This document shows positions 1 through 8,996 of a stretch of DNA of 64,000 nucleotides, piece by piece. The stretch is from Cytobacillus firmus. GTDB lineage: Bacteria; Bacillota; Bacilli; Bacillales; Cytobacillaceae. Each line of letters opens with the position of its first letter. Within the stretch, counting starts at the first letter, position 1. The notes beneath the pieces were generated by a model, which saw only the letters and a list, made by a program, of their open reading frames with translations, was not told the DNA's origin and did not search any database. The translations under genes and the position numbers were made by a program. The DNA is taken from the NCBI RefSeq assembly GCF_023612095.1, contig NZ_CP086235.1, forward strand, positions 2,801,501 through 2,865,500. Reading direction: 5' to 3'.

Positions 1-2
1 GA

Positions 3-881
3 GGGATAGCAGAAGTTCTTACAACCCTGCTGACTAATGTTGTGGACAACCCGGTCAATGCACTGATCAACGGCAATTATATTGGCATTCTGACTTGGGC
101 AATCCTTCTTGGCATTGCCTTAAGAAAAGCAGCTGACACTACAAAAAACATGCTCGCAAATTTCTCGGATGCCATCTCGACTCTGGTAAAATGGGTAATT
201 AGCTTCGCCCCATTTGGAATTATGGGTCTTGTGTTTGATGCGATTGTCAGCAATGGTCTTTCTGCACTGATGGATTACGGCAAGTTACTGTTCATCCTCC
301 TGGGCTGCATGTTCTTTATCGCTCTGGTTGTGAATCCGATTATCGTATTTTTAAATATTCGCAGAAATCCATATCCGCTTGTTTTTAGATGCTTACGAGA
401 AAGCGGAATTACAGCGTTCTTCACACGCAGCTCAGCAGCAAATATTCCTGTAAATATGAGCTTATGCGAAAAACTTGGGCTGGATGAAGATACGTATTCC
501 GTATCCATCCCATTAGGCGCAACGGTTAATATGGCTGGTGCAGCTGTTACAATTTCTGTTCTGACTCTTTCAGCGGTTCACACATTAGGTATTCAAGTGG
601 ATTTTGGAACAGCTCTAATCCTTAGCGTGTTAGCTGCTGTTTCTGCGGCAGGTGCTTCAGGTGTTGCAGGCGGATCCCTTCTCCTCATTCCTTTAGCAGC
701 CAGCTTATTCGGAATTCCGGATGACATAGCCATGCAGGTTGTCGGAGTAGGATTCATTATTGGCGTTTTACAGGATTCATGTGAGACAGCCCTTAACTCT
801 TCCTCAGATGTTCTATTTACTGCTACGGCTGAATATGCGAAGGAGCGCAAGGAAGGAAAAGTTGTTAAGATGAGTGCCTAA
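3..881 (+). CDS. sstT: Serine/threonine:sodium symporter, 5' truncated by window edge
   Basis: Membrane symporter of the dicarboxylate/amino acid:cation (DAACS) family that imports serine and threonine with sodium. The reading frame is open from base 3 with no start, so about 293 C-terminal residues of a family usually near 400 are present. Visible family marks are the serine-rich re-entrant hairpin followed by [15 protein letters not shown], the [10 protein letters not shown] segment, and the last hairpin [10 protein letters not shown]. Several hydrophobic helices separate them. The GTG at 42 is not a real start because the frame continues upstream with family-like residues. A strong terminator follows directly. 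The family is confident; the substrate assignment is by resemblance. Confidence 0.85.
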   Translation, partial: GIAEVLTTLLTNVVDNPVNALINGNYIGILTWAILLGIALRKAADTTKNMLANFSDAISTLVKWVISFAPFGIMGLVFDAIVSNGLSALMDYGKLLFILLGCMFFIALVVNPIIVFLNIRRNPYPLVFRCLRESGITAFFTRSSAANIPVNMSLCEKLGLDEDTYSVSIPLGATVNMAGAAVTISVLTLSAVHTLGIQVDFGTALILSVLAAVSAAGASGVAGGSLLLIPLAASLFGIPDDIAMQVVGVGFIIGVLQDSCETALNSSSDVLFTATAEYAKERKEGKVVKMSA

Positions 882-891
882 TAACGAAATG

Positions 892-926
892 AAGGAGCCA
901 GCCCCTGCGGGGCGGCTCCTTTTTTA
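892..926 (+). terminator. Rho-independent terminator after sstT
   Basis: AAGGAGCC pairs with GGCTCCTT around a GC-rich inner stem (GCCCC/GGGGC), followed by a run of T. It lies ten bases past the sstT stop codon. Confidence 0.9.
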
Positions 927-993
927 AAACCTTTTGACTGAGAAGTCTTTTTTTATGTAATTTTGCTGAAATCCAACCACCTGCCTCTCACAA

Positions 994-1299
994 TCACTTA
1001 ATGACAGCATTTTTCCTGCTAAATATAAAAAGGCTGCCTCCTAGCGTAAGAAGAGAGATAAATTTACTTACAAGCAAGAGATAAGAGGTTTTATCTGAAT
1101 CCATGGGTACATGCGGATGCTGGATAAGGGTGTAAATAATGAGAAGACCAAAGAGAAGAATCACATAGGCGTTATTAAAAGCCCTATTAAAGATTTCCTC
1201 CCCTTTATCTTCCTGAAAATTGGTTAAAATGGCAAAGCCATACGTGAAAATAAGAAGCATGGTGTAGATTAAAACTGTGACTGCAAAAAAGATATTCAA
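994..1299 (-). CDS. Small membrane protein, unknown
   Basis: A 101-residue protein with three hydrophobic segments (about residues 3-25, 45-62 and 76-94) and a charged loop between the first two. It has no motif I recognise. The start is TTG at 1299, nine bases after a GGGGG ribosome site. It lies on the same strand just downstream of the P-II gene and could be cotranscribed with it. The reading frame, ribosome site and hydrophobicity pattern support a real gene; the function is unknown. Confidence 0.5.
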   Translation of the reverse strand: MNIFFAVTVLIYTMLLIFTYGFAILTNFQEDKGEEIFNRAFNNAYVILLFGLLIIYTLIQHPHVPMDSDKTSYLLLVSKFISLLTLGGSLFIFSRKNAVIK

Positions 1300-1356
1300 A
1301 TTTTGCTGCCCCCTTTTCCATTCACTTCTGTTTCATCCATCAAATTGGGCTGCCAT

Positions 1357-2025
1357 TCACTTGTATATACCGTATGTTTTGCTGACTTCCTGCACAAATA
1401 TGATCCCATTGCCCGGCTCATCAATTTTAAGTTTTTTTCTTATCGAGGCAACAATTTTTTCTGTACTTTCTTCCTCTGACAGAATCAGCACGATTTCCTT
1501 CTCTGGTTCAATGGCCATTGAAAATAGCTTGCTGGTTTCATGAATACCCGATCCTCTCGCATTAATGACCGTACCACCTTTAGAGCCTGCTTCGGCTGCC
1601 GCATCAATTACATGCTCTGCACTCCCTTTTTCTACAACCACCGTAATGGCATGATACATCATTTTTTCTGCACCTCTTCCCTGCTCACTATTTCCGCTTC
1701 TGCAGCGGCTTGCTCCGATTACATTACAAACAGAAATGGCAAAAGCGATACCGTGGTTTGGTTTGCTGAATTTGAATTTCCTGTCAAGCTGCTGGAGAGC
1801 ATAATACGCAGTGTGCTTATCCGCCACCATCAGGACAATTTCCTTTTTCACATCAGTCAAGGATAAGAATTCCAGGAGGCGGTTTTGGATAGTCCCTTTT
1901 CCCAGGAGAACGGTTCCTCCTGAAATACCATTTGCCTTGGCAGTTTGCAGGACTTTACTTCCTGATCCAAAGTCAACAATCACATAGACTAATTCAAATC
2001 CGGCAAAATCAGAGTGACTGTGCAT
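1357..2025 (-). CDS. Tandem P-II-like signalling protein
   Basis: About 222 residues forming two P-II-like ferredoxin-fold domains in one chain, roughly residues 10-105 and 118-220. Each carries the P-II pattern of a beta-strand start (ELVYVIVDFG, HAITVVVEKG), a glycine-rich turn (GISGGTVLLGKG, GSKGGTVINARG) and a hydrophobic third strand (KEIVLMVADK, KEIVLILSEE). P-II proteins sense nucleotides or 2-oxoglutarate and control transporters or enzymes. The ATG at 2025 is preferred to the in-frame TTG at 2034, because GGAGG lies 11 bases before the ATG but only about 3 before the TTG. The gene overlaps the end of the upstream DUF1538 gene by 17 bases, so the two are probably translated together and work together. 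Confidence 0.75.
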   Translation of the reverse strand: MHSHSDFAGFELVYVIVDFGSGSKVLQTAKANGISGGTVLLGKGTIQNRLLEFLSLTDVKKEIVLMVADKHTAYYALQQLDRKFKFSKPNHGIAFAISVCNVIGASRCRSGNSEQGRGAEKMMYHAITVVVEKGSAEHVIDAAAEAGSKGGTVINARGSGIHETSKLFSMAIEPEKEIVLILSEEESTEKIVASIRKKLKIDEPGNGIIFVQEVSKTYGIYK

Positions 2026-3505
2026 CCTTTTCAAAGCCTCCTTTTTTTGATTTTAGTTTAAAGATAAAGCCTAATACCTGCAGGGCAATCAGCGGAGTCA
2101 GTGCAACCATTGCGATCATGCCAAATCCATCTATTAATACATTGGCCCCTTCTATTGATTCTGCAGCGCCCTGCATAAATGCTAAAATAAAAGTAGCTGT
2201 CATCGGGCCAGATGCCACCCCGCCTGAATCAAAGGCAATCCCAACAAATAGCTTTGGAACAAAGTAGGTCATCGCAATGGCAATGGCGTAGCCCGGTAAA
2301 AGATAGTGCCATAGCTGCAGCTCAGGAATAATGATTCTTAACACGGATAAAGCAACAGCAGCGCCAACACCTATTGAAAGAGATATCATGACGACCTTCC
2401 TTTTAACATATCCGCTTGTAACATCTTCTATTTGATGTGTCAGCACATGAACAGCCGGTTCTGCCAGAATGGTCACGAAGCCCAATATAAAACCTATAAT
2501 AATAATATATGCTTTACTGTCTAAAGAGGCTATGCTATGTCCCACTGCCGTACCGACATCCATAAAACCCGCATTAACCCCTGCTAAAAAGAGGACAAGT
2601 CCCAAAAAAGTAAAAACAATTCCCTTCAGTATTTTGTGAACTGCTTTTTTGGAGATTTTAAAAATCAGCTTCTGAAGCAGCAAAAAAATCAGTAAAATCG
2701 GCAGCAGGGCCAGAAATACTTCACCTGCAAGTATGGGTGTTTTATATAAAAATGGTCCAAGAATATCTGCAGAAGGATCATGATGTTCAAGACTGCCGGA
2801 AATTTTATCCGCTTTCGATAAGATACTCATGATCATGACTGAAATAATCGCGCCTGTAGAGGCAACGGCTACTAATCCAAAGCTATCCTGCTCAGATGCT
2901 TGGCTATCCTTTTTCAGTGAGGACACACCAAGTGCTAAAGCCAGAATAAACGGAACCGTCAAAGCTCCGGTGGTTGCCCCAGAAGCATCAAAAGAAATAG
3001 CCAGGAACTCCGGTGATGTGAAAATGGCAAGAATGAAGATGATAAGATACAGGATCGTTAATAATTTATACAATGGAAGGTTATACACAATTCTTACCAG
3101 GCCGGCGGAAAGCAAAGCAGCAATCCCGATAGAGACGATTACTACAATATAGCCCTTTGAAATTAGGCCTGATGTGACCAGTTCAATTTGCCCTGCAAGA
3201 ATGTGCAGATCCGGTTCGGCTATTGAGATAATAAAGCCAAGAACGAGGCCAGCAGCAATAACAATCCAAATTTTATTTGTTTTTGCCATTCCAGCACCCA
3301 TCATCTGTCCAATGGGGGTAATTCCAATATCCACGCCAAGCAGGAAAACAGATAATCCAATAATGATTAAAATGGCCCCAATCACAAAACGTATGATTAG
3401 GAAAGAGTCTAATTGAGTAATAGTGAAATTTAATATGATTACGAGAGCGGTAATGGGGAGAACTGCAAACAAAACTTCTTTAATTTTAGGCAATAGTACA
3501 GCCAA
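2009..3505 (-). CDS. Tandem DUF1538 multi-pass membrane protein
   Basis: A 498-residue integral membrane protein made of two homologous halves. The repeated signatures are AEPDLHILAGQIELVTSG in the first half and AEPAVHVLTHQIEDVTSG in the second, and then FDASGATTGALTVPFILA and FDSGGVASGPMTATFILA. This layout matches DUF1538 proteins, whose substrate I do not know; the pseudo-symmetric halves and paired helix-breaking motifs suggest a transporter. The start is TTG at 3505, downstream of AAAGGA. The P-II gene overlaps its 3' end, recalling AmtB-GlnK pairs in which P-II gates a transporter (inference). A structured leader lies upstream. Confidence 0.75.
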   Translation of the reverse strand: MAVLLPKIKEVLFAVLPITALVIILNFTITQLDSFLIIRFVIGAILIIIGLSVFLLGVDIGITPIGQMMGAGMAKTNKIWIVIAAGLVLGFIISIAEPDLHILAGQIELVTSGLISKGYIVVIVSIGIAALLSAGLVRIVYNLPLYKLLTILYLIIFILAIFTSPEFLAISFDASGATTGALTVPFILALALGVSSLKKDSQASEQDSFGLVAVASTGAIISVMIMSILSKADKISGSLEHHDPSADILGPFLYKTPILAGEVFLALLPILLIFLLLQKLIFKISKKAVHKILKGIVFTFLGLVLFLAGVNAGFMDVGTAVGHSIASLDSKAYIIIIGFILGFVTILAEPAVHVLTHQIEDVTSGYVKRKVVMISLSIGVGAAVALSVLRIIIPELQLWHYLLPGYAIAIAMTYFVPKLFVGIAFDSGGVASGPMTATFILAFMQGAAESIEGANVLIDGFGMIAMVALTPLIALQVLGFIFKLKSKKGGFEKDAQSL

Positions 3506-3567
3506 ATATAAGTCATTCCTTTCTGATTAAAATTTGATACCATTCATAGACAGCACCTTCTTCTTTT

Positions 3568-3645
3568 CTTGCTCTTAGGCAAATAAAAAAGCCTCCCCCA
3601 AAAGGGCATAATGGCCCCTTCGTGACAGACTCCACCTAAAAAAAT
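3568..3645 (-). promoter_or_regulatory. Structured leader upstream of the DUF1538 operon, possible attenuator
   Basis: In the minus-strand direction the leader contains AAGGGGCCATTATGCCCTTTT, which can fold on itself. It can alternatively fold as GCC...CCC-TTTT-GGG...GGC, which is followed at once by a run of six T. The two foldings compete for the same CCC block, as in an attenuator or riboswitch. The T-run ends about 75 bases before the TTG start. No known riboswitch class is recognised. Confidence 0.35.
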
Positions 3646-3744
3646 AATATGTTCTTTATCTATAGTATGACATATGAATGAATATAGAAGAAAGATATTT
3701 TTATGATTTTTCAAAAATTTCATTAGTTTATTGTCCTCAATCGA

Positions 3745-3792
3745 AAAAAAGCACCTTCCCCCCTTGAACATTTACTTAGGGTCAGGTGCTAT
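3745..3792 (-). terminator. Terminator after the M4 protease gene
   Basis: On the minus strand GCACCTGACCC pairs imperfectly with GGGGGGAAGGTGC, followed by a run of T. It begins about 20 bases past the protease stop codon. Confidence 0.7.
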
Positions 3793-3814
3793 TTCTTTTT
3801 ATTAATCTATCAGT

Positions 3815-5482
3815 CTAATAAATTCCAACTGCATCAAATCCAGCAGCAGTTGCCGTTTCTTCTGGGCTTCCTTCCCCGTATAGGTCAATGGCAGACTGAA
3901 TAATCGCCTGGCGTGCATCACTGAAATCAGAATTAGAGGTCAAATAAACAGTTAAAGCACGATAATAAATTTTCCCAAGCTTCTCCCTGCCAATTTCCTG
4001 CCCGATCAGGTAGGCGGCATGGTTGGTAATAGAGGAGTTCACATGAACACCTCCATTATCGACATTTAGAGGCATGTCGTAAAATTCATCCATATGAGCC
4101 GGATAGACACCGCTGCCATATGCTGCTCTTTGCGGATTACTTACGACAACACTGTTTGGGTCGCTTAAGCTGCGCAATCTCGTAACACCATCAGCTTTTG
4201 CAGCTGGTGCCATAATGTCCTCGCCCATTTCCCAGTCTTCATCGTCAACCAGCACTCCAAAAACATCAGCGAAGGATTCGTTCAAAGCTCCGGATTGATT
4301 CCGGTATGCAAGGTTGGCAGTATGAGAGATTACACCATGGGTCATTTCATGGGCAGCAACATCAAGTCCAGCCGATAATGAAATGAAAAACTCGCCATCC
4401 CCATCACCATAAGCCATATAACGGCCGTTCCAGAATGCATTGTTATAATCTGTACCCATGTGAACATATGAATTGATTGCCATTCCTTCCCCGTCGAGAG
4501 AATTGCGGTCATGCTCATTAAGGAAATACTCATATACTCTCTCAGAATTATAATGCGCATCTACTGCAGCACGGTCATAATCCCCTATAAATGCAGCCGA
4601 ATTACCGACATACAGGGCATCATTATTTGAATCCCAATCATTTTTAGAATCAAAAGTAAAAATACCATCCAAGTTCTCATGAGAGTAATCTGCTAAGCCA
4701 AACTTTGTCCCGGAGGCCCCTACTTTCGTTCGGGTAATATGAAGCTCCCTATGATCTCCATTTACGCCTTTTCCGAATCCTTTCTGGGTTTTATTTTCTT
4801 CAACATGCAGGATTCCATTGTATTGATCAATGACTTCACCCGATTTGGCGTCTACAAACACAAACCAGTTTCCAGGTTCACCTCCCATAAAGTTTACATT
4901 TACTTTATAGGCTGTATGATTTTTCCCTTCAAACGGGTAGATAACAAGTTCAGAAGTTGGCTCATATGTAAGATCTTTTGGAGCACCGACAGCGGTTAGA
5001 GCTGTTTTTACTGCAGCATCATGTTTTAATGACACCGCCGTGTCCACTGCTTCATCGGCAATTGCCTGATTTACTCTTCCATTCACGGATATTACTTCAT
5101 TATTTTCATTATAATGGACAATTACTTCGGATCCTTCCACTGTCACACCATTGACTGCCTGACTAAACCTGACGTGGGTCATTCCAAGCTCATCTTTTTG
5201 AATATTTTTCACTTTCAGGTTTTTATCGGGACTTTTAATACCTGTTAGATCCTGATGCTTCTTTAAATAATTTAATGCATTTGCCGGAGTGCTGGAAGAA
5301 AATTTCTCTGCAAATCTCTCTTTTACAAATAATGGAACACTTGATTTCTCATTCCACTCCTTGGAAGCATGTACAGGCTGAATTTTCGCAGAATCTGCCG
5401 GCTGAGCAAGAACATTTACAGGAATGGAACCTGCAAGTAACGCAGATGACAGCAATACAGGTGCAAGCAGCTTTATTTTCAT
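3815..5482 (-). CDS. Secreted M4 neutral metalloprotease (bacillolysin-like)
   Basis: A 555-residue thermolysin-family zinc protease precursor that degrades extracellular protein. It has a signal peptide (MKIKLLAPVLLSSALLAGS, then VLAQ), an FTP/PepSY-type propeptide to about residue 230, and the mature M4 catalytic domain. The zinc site is HEMTH at 378-382 with the third ligand E402 in NESFADVFG. The second catalytic histidine is expected in the NNGGVHVNSSITNHAAY segment, which matches the family. The length agrees with Bacillus neutral protease precursors of about 520-560 residues. AGGAGG precedes the ATG. It is monocistronic with its own terminator. The family and export are confident; the exact orthologue is not. 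Confidence 0.93.
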   Translation of the reverse strand: MKIKLLAPVLLSSALLAGSIPVNVLAQPADSAKIQPVHASKEWNEKSSVPLFVKERFAEKFSSSTPANALNYLKKHQDLTGIKSPDKNLKVKNIQKDELGMTHVRFSQAVNGVTVEGSEVIVHYNENNEVISVNGRVNQAIADEAVDTAVSLKHDAAVKTALTAVGAPKDLTYEPTSELVIYPFEGKNHTAYKVNVNFMGGEPGNWFVFVDAKSGEVIDQYNGILHVEENKTQKGFGKGVNGDHRELHITRTKVGASGTKFGLADYSHENLDGIFTFDSKNDWDSNNDALYVGNSAAFIGDYDRAAVDAHYNSERVYEYFLNEHDRNSLDGEGMAINSYVHMGTDYNNAFWNGRYMAYGDGDGEFFISLSAGLDVAAHEMTHGVISHTANLAYRNQSGALNESFADVFGVLVDDEDWEMGEDIMAPAAKADGVTRLRSLSDPNSVVVSNPQRAAYGSGVYPAHMDEFYDMPLNVDNGGVHVNSSITNHAAYLIGQEIGREKLGKIYYRALTVYLTSNSDFSDARQAIIQSAIDLYGEGSPEETATAAGFDAVGIY

Positions 5483-5739
5483 ATTTTGACCTCCTATTAT
5501 TTAGATACTCTAAATTATAGAATAGGAGACTGGTGTTTGAATGAATAATACGAATTATTTTTATATTGAATAAAATGTCGAATCAATAGTAAAAAAATAC
5601 CAAACGCCTTTCCTTATACTAAATTATAATAAATATACAGGCCGAATCTATCATTTTATAGTTTTGCTTTTTTGTCTATTCTGTGTACGCCACAATATTG
5701 TCACACAACAATAAACAAGGATTTTATTGCACAATTACA

Positions 5740-5757
5740 TATACCCCATATAGTATA
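5740..5757 (+). promoter_or_regulatory. Inverted repeat, possible persulfide-repressor (CstR/CsoR-like) operator
   Basis: TATAC and GTATA form an inverted repeat around CCCCATATA, about 135 bases upstream of the CoA-disulfide reductase start. The shape resembles CstR-type operators (ATACC..., with its mirror), and such repressors control persulfide-detoxification genes. The right half lacks the GG expected in a full site, so this is tentative. The remaining gene-free stretch 5483-5892 is AT-rich and shows nothing else. Confidence 0.3.
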
Positions 5758-5892
5758 TAAATATAAACAACATACTTTAAAACAACAGCATTAAAGGGGC
5801 TGACTGCACTTGTGAAGGAGTGAATACTTACGCGATTTAAACGGAATAAACCAGTTTAAGCATATTTTAAAAATAGTCAGGAGGAATTTATT

Positions 5893-7827
5893 ATGTCAAA
5901 AAAAATTGTCATTGTAGGCGGAGTTGCCGGCGGTGCTACTGCTGCTGCACGATTAAGAAGATTAGATGAAAAGTCAACGATCGTCATGTTTGAACGTGGT
6001 GAACATATCTCGTTCGCCAATTGCGGTCTTCCCTATTATATCGGAGAAACCATTAAGGACCGAAATAAGCTTCTAGTGCAAACGCCAGAAGGTATGAGCA
6101 AAAAATTCAATCTGGATATCCGCAATCTTTCGGAAGTTATCGGAATTAGCCGTGAACAAAAAACAGTGGAAGTCAAAAACCTCCGAACCGGTGAAATATA
6201 TGAGGAATCATACGACACACTACTTTTATCACCGGGAGCAAAACCAATCGTGCCGCCTATTGAAGGACTATCAGATGCGCAAAATGTTTTCACACTCAGG
6301 AATATTCCGGATACAGATAAAATAAAGGCATTTGTTGACGAGCGGCATCCGAAAAGGGCTGTTGTGATTGGAGGAGGATTTATCGGGCTTGAAATGGCAG
6401 AGAATTTGGCAGAGCTCGGGATTCACGTAACGGTGGTGGAATTAGGCAAGCAGGTGATGGCCCCTATCGATTATGAAATGGCCTCTATTGTTCATTCCCA
6501 CCTCATTGACAAAGGCGTCGATTTGATATTAGAGGATGGAGTCAAGGCGTTTAAGGAGAATGGGAAAACCATTGAACTGGGAAGCGGGACAGAGCTTTGC
6601 ACGGACATGACGATTGTATCCATAGGGGTAAAACCTGAAAATAAGCTGGCCCTCTTGGCAGGGCTGGATGTAGGACAGCGCGGGGGAATTCTTGTAAACG
6701 AGTACCTGCAAACGGAAGATCCAGATATTTATGCCATTGGCGATGCCATTGAAGTGAGGGATTTTATCAATGGAAATGCAGCCATGATTCCTTTAGCAGG
6801 CCCGGCTAACCGCCAGGGAAGAATTGCAGCCAATAATATTTACGGGAAGCAGGAAAAATATAAAGGAACGCTCGGTACATCCATTGCCAAAGTATTTGAT
6901 TTAAACGTCGCATCCACAGGCATCAATGAAAAACAGCTGTCACAGCTGGGCATTATCTATCAGGCTGTGCATATTCATCCAAGCTCACATGCAGGGTATT
7001 ATCCTGGAGCAGCTCCAATCAGTTTAAAGCTGCTCTTTAGTCCCGATACAGGAAAGATCTATGGTGCACAGGCAGTTGGAGAAGATGGAGCAGACAAACG
7101 AATAGATGTAATTTCCACTGCCATTAAAGGCAATTTGACTGTGTTTGATATGACTGAAATTGAGCTTTCCTATGCTCCGCCATTTTCATCTGCAAAGGAT
7201 CCAGTCAATATGGCAGGATATGTGGCGGAAAACATTATTAATGGCGACACGGTTACCGTCCAGTGGAATGAAATCGATGAAATCGTTGAAAATGGTGGTC
7301 TCCTGATCGACGTTCGGGACTCAATCGAAAGGGAAATGGGCTATATTGAAGGTTCTATTAACATTCCGCTGAGTGAAATACGGGATCGCCTGAATGAAAT
7401 CCCTAAGGACAAACCGGTTTATGTTTCATGTCAGGTTGGGTTAAGGGGCTATTTAGCTTCCCGTATTCTCAAAGAGAATGGCTATGATGTGAAAAACCTG
7501 GATGGGGGCTGGAAAACATATTCAGCTGTTCATCACCAGAAAAGGAGAGGCATCAATCCAGATCAAAAGGAGCGCATTCATCCGACCATCTCCATTGATG
7601 CATCCGGGTTAACCTGTCCAGGACCTATTATGGAGGTTCATAAAAATATAAAGATCCTTCAGCCAGGTGAATATCTTCAGATCACCACCACTGATTGCAA
7701 TTTTGCGAAAGATATTGCTTCATGGTGTGAAAAAATGGGCATATGCTGGTTCAGACTGAGGGCAGCAGCAAACAATATCAAACTACTATCCAAAAAGGGT
7801 AAGTGTTTTTCAGGATATGATGCTTGA
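5893..7827 (+). CDS. CoA-disulfide reductase / rhodanese / TusA fusion with frameshifted tail
   Basis: A flavoprotein of sulfur metabolism that reduces CoA disulfide or persulfide with NAD(P)H and passes sulfane sulfur through fused domains. Order: FAD/NAD Rossmann domains (GGVAGGATAAARLRR at 9-23, redox cysteine C44 in SFANCGLPYY, second nucleotide site VVIGGGFIGLEMAE), dimerisation domain, rhodanese domain (active-site loop SCQVGLRGY) and a TusA/SirA domain (LTCPGPI). AGGAGG precedes the ATG. The last ~33 residues from 7736 do not look like TusA. In the -1 frame the sequence reads GHMLVQTEGSSKQYQTTIQK and stops at 7802, a convincing TusA end. One extra A in the A6 run at 7730-7735 would restore it. 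The core should be functional either way. Confidence 0.88.
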   Translation: MSKKIVIVGGVAGGATAAARLRRLDEKSTIVMFERGEHISFANCGLPYYIGETIKDRNKLLVQTPEGMSKKFNLDIRNLSEVIGISREQKTVEVKNLRTGEIYEESYDTLLLSPGAKPIVPPIEGLSDAQNVFTLRNIPDTDKIKAFVDERHPKRAVVIGGGFIGLEMAENLAELGIHVTVVELGKQVMAPIDYEMASIVHSHLIDKGVDLILEDGVKAFKENGKTIELGSGTELCTDMTIVSIGVKPENKLALLAGLDVGQRGGILVNEYLQTEDPDIYAIGDAIEVRDFINGNAAMIPLAGPANRQGRIAANNIYGKQEKYKGTLGTSIAKVFDLNVASTGINEKQLSQLGIIYQAVHIHPSSHAGYYPGAAPISLKLLFSPDTGKIYGAQAVGEDGADKRIDVISTAIKGNLTVFDMTEIELSYAPPFSSAKDPVNMAGYVAENIINGDTVTVQWNEIDEIVENGGLLIDVRDSIEREMGYIEGSINIPLSEIRDRLNEIPKDKPVYVSCQVGLRGYLASRILKENGYDVKNLDGGWKTYSAVHHQKRRGINPDQKERIHPTISIDASGLTCPGPIMEVHKNIKILQPGEYLQITTTDCNFAKDIASWCEKMGICWFRLRAAANNIKLLSKKGKCFSGYDA

Positions 7828-7857
7828 GAAAAAGGAGGAATATCAACCTCCTTTTTC
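7828..7857 (+). terminator. Terminator after the CoA-disulfide reductase
   Basis: GAAAAAGGAGG and CCTCCTTTTTC form an 11-bp stem around AATATCAA, ending in T residues. It immediately follows the annotated stop codon. Confidence 0.85.
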
Positions 7858-7940
7858 TAATGCTTAGGTTTCTATAGTACAGAATAGACATATTGGCTTA
7901 TAATATGAGATGGCATTATTAAATGGAGGTGAATGATCCC

Positions 7941-8273
7941 TTGGGAAACATACATAATACATTTGGGTTAAACAAATTCAAAACGATGAAGGAAACATCT
8001 AAGGGTGTTGAATTTAAACATGTTGGAAACGGCGAAGTCATTTATCTGCTTCCAAATAAAGAAATTACGATTGTTTTAAATCCAAAAACCGTTGAAGGCA
8101 ATAAGAAACTGGAGGAAAAATCCACTGGAATGCGTCATAGTACAGTCCTGCGGGAATTCCCTAAACGGGAACATACAGGAAATGAACCAATTTCCTATGG
8201 ATATGCTTATAAGTTTTTATCTGAAGAAGAATTAGATGCATTTCTTGATGAGTTAAATACACTTAGTTTCTAA
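7941..8273 (+). CDS. Conserved hypothetical protein, 110 aa
   Basis: A soluble protein of about 110 residues with no motif I recognise. Its C-terminal part (SYGYAYKFLSEEELDAFLDEL) looks like a small alpha/beta fold. The start is TTG at 7941: GGAGGTGA at 7925-7932 lies eight bases upstream, and the upstream in-frame ATG at 7923 overlaps that ribosome site and so cannot use it. A strong bidirectional terminator begins at its stop codon. It appears monocistronic, with its own upstream AT-rich promoter region after the preceding terminator. Confidence 0.6.
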   Translation: MGNIHNTFGLNKFKTMKETSKGVEFKHVGNGEVIYLLPNKEITIVLNPKTVEGNKKLEEKSTGMRHSTVLREFPKREHTGNEPISYGYAYKFLSEEELDAFLDELNTLSF

Positions 8274-8326
8274 AAAAGGTTCCTGCCCCTAATTATGAAA
8301 GTAACCTGGGGCAGGAACCTTTTTTA
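8273..8326. terminator. Bidirectional terminator between convergent genes
   Basis: AAAAAAGGTTCCTGCCCC pairs perfectly with GGGGCAGGAACCTTTTTT, so it carries A/T tracts on both sides. It serves the plus-strand gene ending at 8273 and the minus-strand gene ending at 8324. Confidence 0.92.
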
Positions 8327-8974
8327 CTTCTTCTTTTGTCTAAACAAATCAACAGATTTATAACCTTGTGATAAAATATCGACCATTTGCGATTCTCGTT
8401 TCTCACGGGTTTTCTGCTGCTTAACTGAAAAGATGTAGCGAGCCCAATCTTTTTGGTAACCCGGTGTCAAATCCTGATAAAATTTCAATTCACCTGGATA
8501 ATCCGCTAATAGTTTTTCAACATCTTTTACATTGTCCTGATAATCAGCCACACATTGACTAGGAGCCGATGACTTTTTCTCTTTTTTCTTTTCGCGCTTC
8601 AACCCAACAACCGTAAAGACATCATCCATACTTACCATTCTCGAGAATTTCACTTCGCTATTTTCCACATACCCATCTTCTCCCACTTTCATTGCCGGAA
8701 AAATATCATCCCTATGAACGTATGTATCATACCGTTTATTCCCTTTTTTAGGATAAGCGAAAAATAAATATCCTTTTTCAAGCAGGTGTTCTTCATTAAT
8801 TATTTTTCGTGTATAAATCACCATTTCATCAATTGTTTCTACAAAGATGAAGATTGCATCATGTTCACCTGATAAAGTAGTTTTGCATTCATTAAATACA
8901 GCATAGTCACTTGGCTGGTTAAGAACAGCCAAATTATTATATTTGTTAAGCTTTAATTTATCAATGATTGACAT
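8324..8974 (-). CDS. YdeI/OmdA-family protein
   Basis: A 216-residue cytosolic protein. The C-terminal 60 residues contain LTPGYQKDWARYIFSVKQQ followed by TREKR, the typical ending of YdeI/OmpD-associated (OmdA) proteins, whose biochemical role is poorly defined. The N-terminal ~130 residues (beta-rich, with DAIFIFVETIDEMV) look like the partner domain that senses or binds something unknown. A lysine-rich linker (KREKKKEKK) separates the two. AAGGAG precedes the ATG. The following minus-strand gene encodes an SRPBCC protein. The family is fairly sure; the function is not known. Confidence 0.65.
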   Translation of the reverse strand: MSIIDKLKLNKYNNLAVLNQPSDYAVFNECKTTLSGEHDAIFIFVETIDEMVIYTRKIINEEHLLEKGYLFFAYPKKGNKRYDTYVHRDDIFPAMKVGEDGYVENSEVKFSRMVSMDDVFTVVGLKREKKKEKKSSAPSQCVADYQDNVKDVEKLLADYPGELKFYQDLTPGYQKDWARYIFSVKQQKTREKRESQMVDILSQGYKSVDLFRQKKK

Positions 8975-8996
8975 AACATTCTGCTCCTTAATACTT

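Noticed and set aside
3544..3771. A 75-codon open frame upstream of the DUF1538 gene
   Set aside because: It runs through the leader hairpins and the protease terminator, lacks a ribosome site, and its composition is not protein-like.
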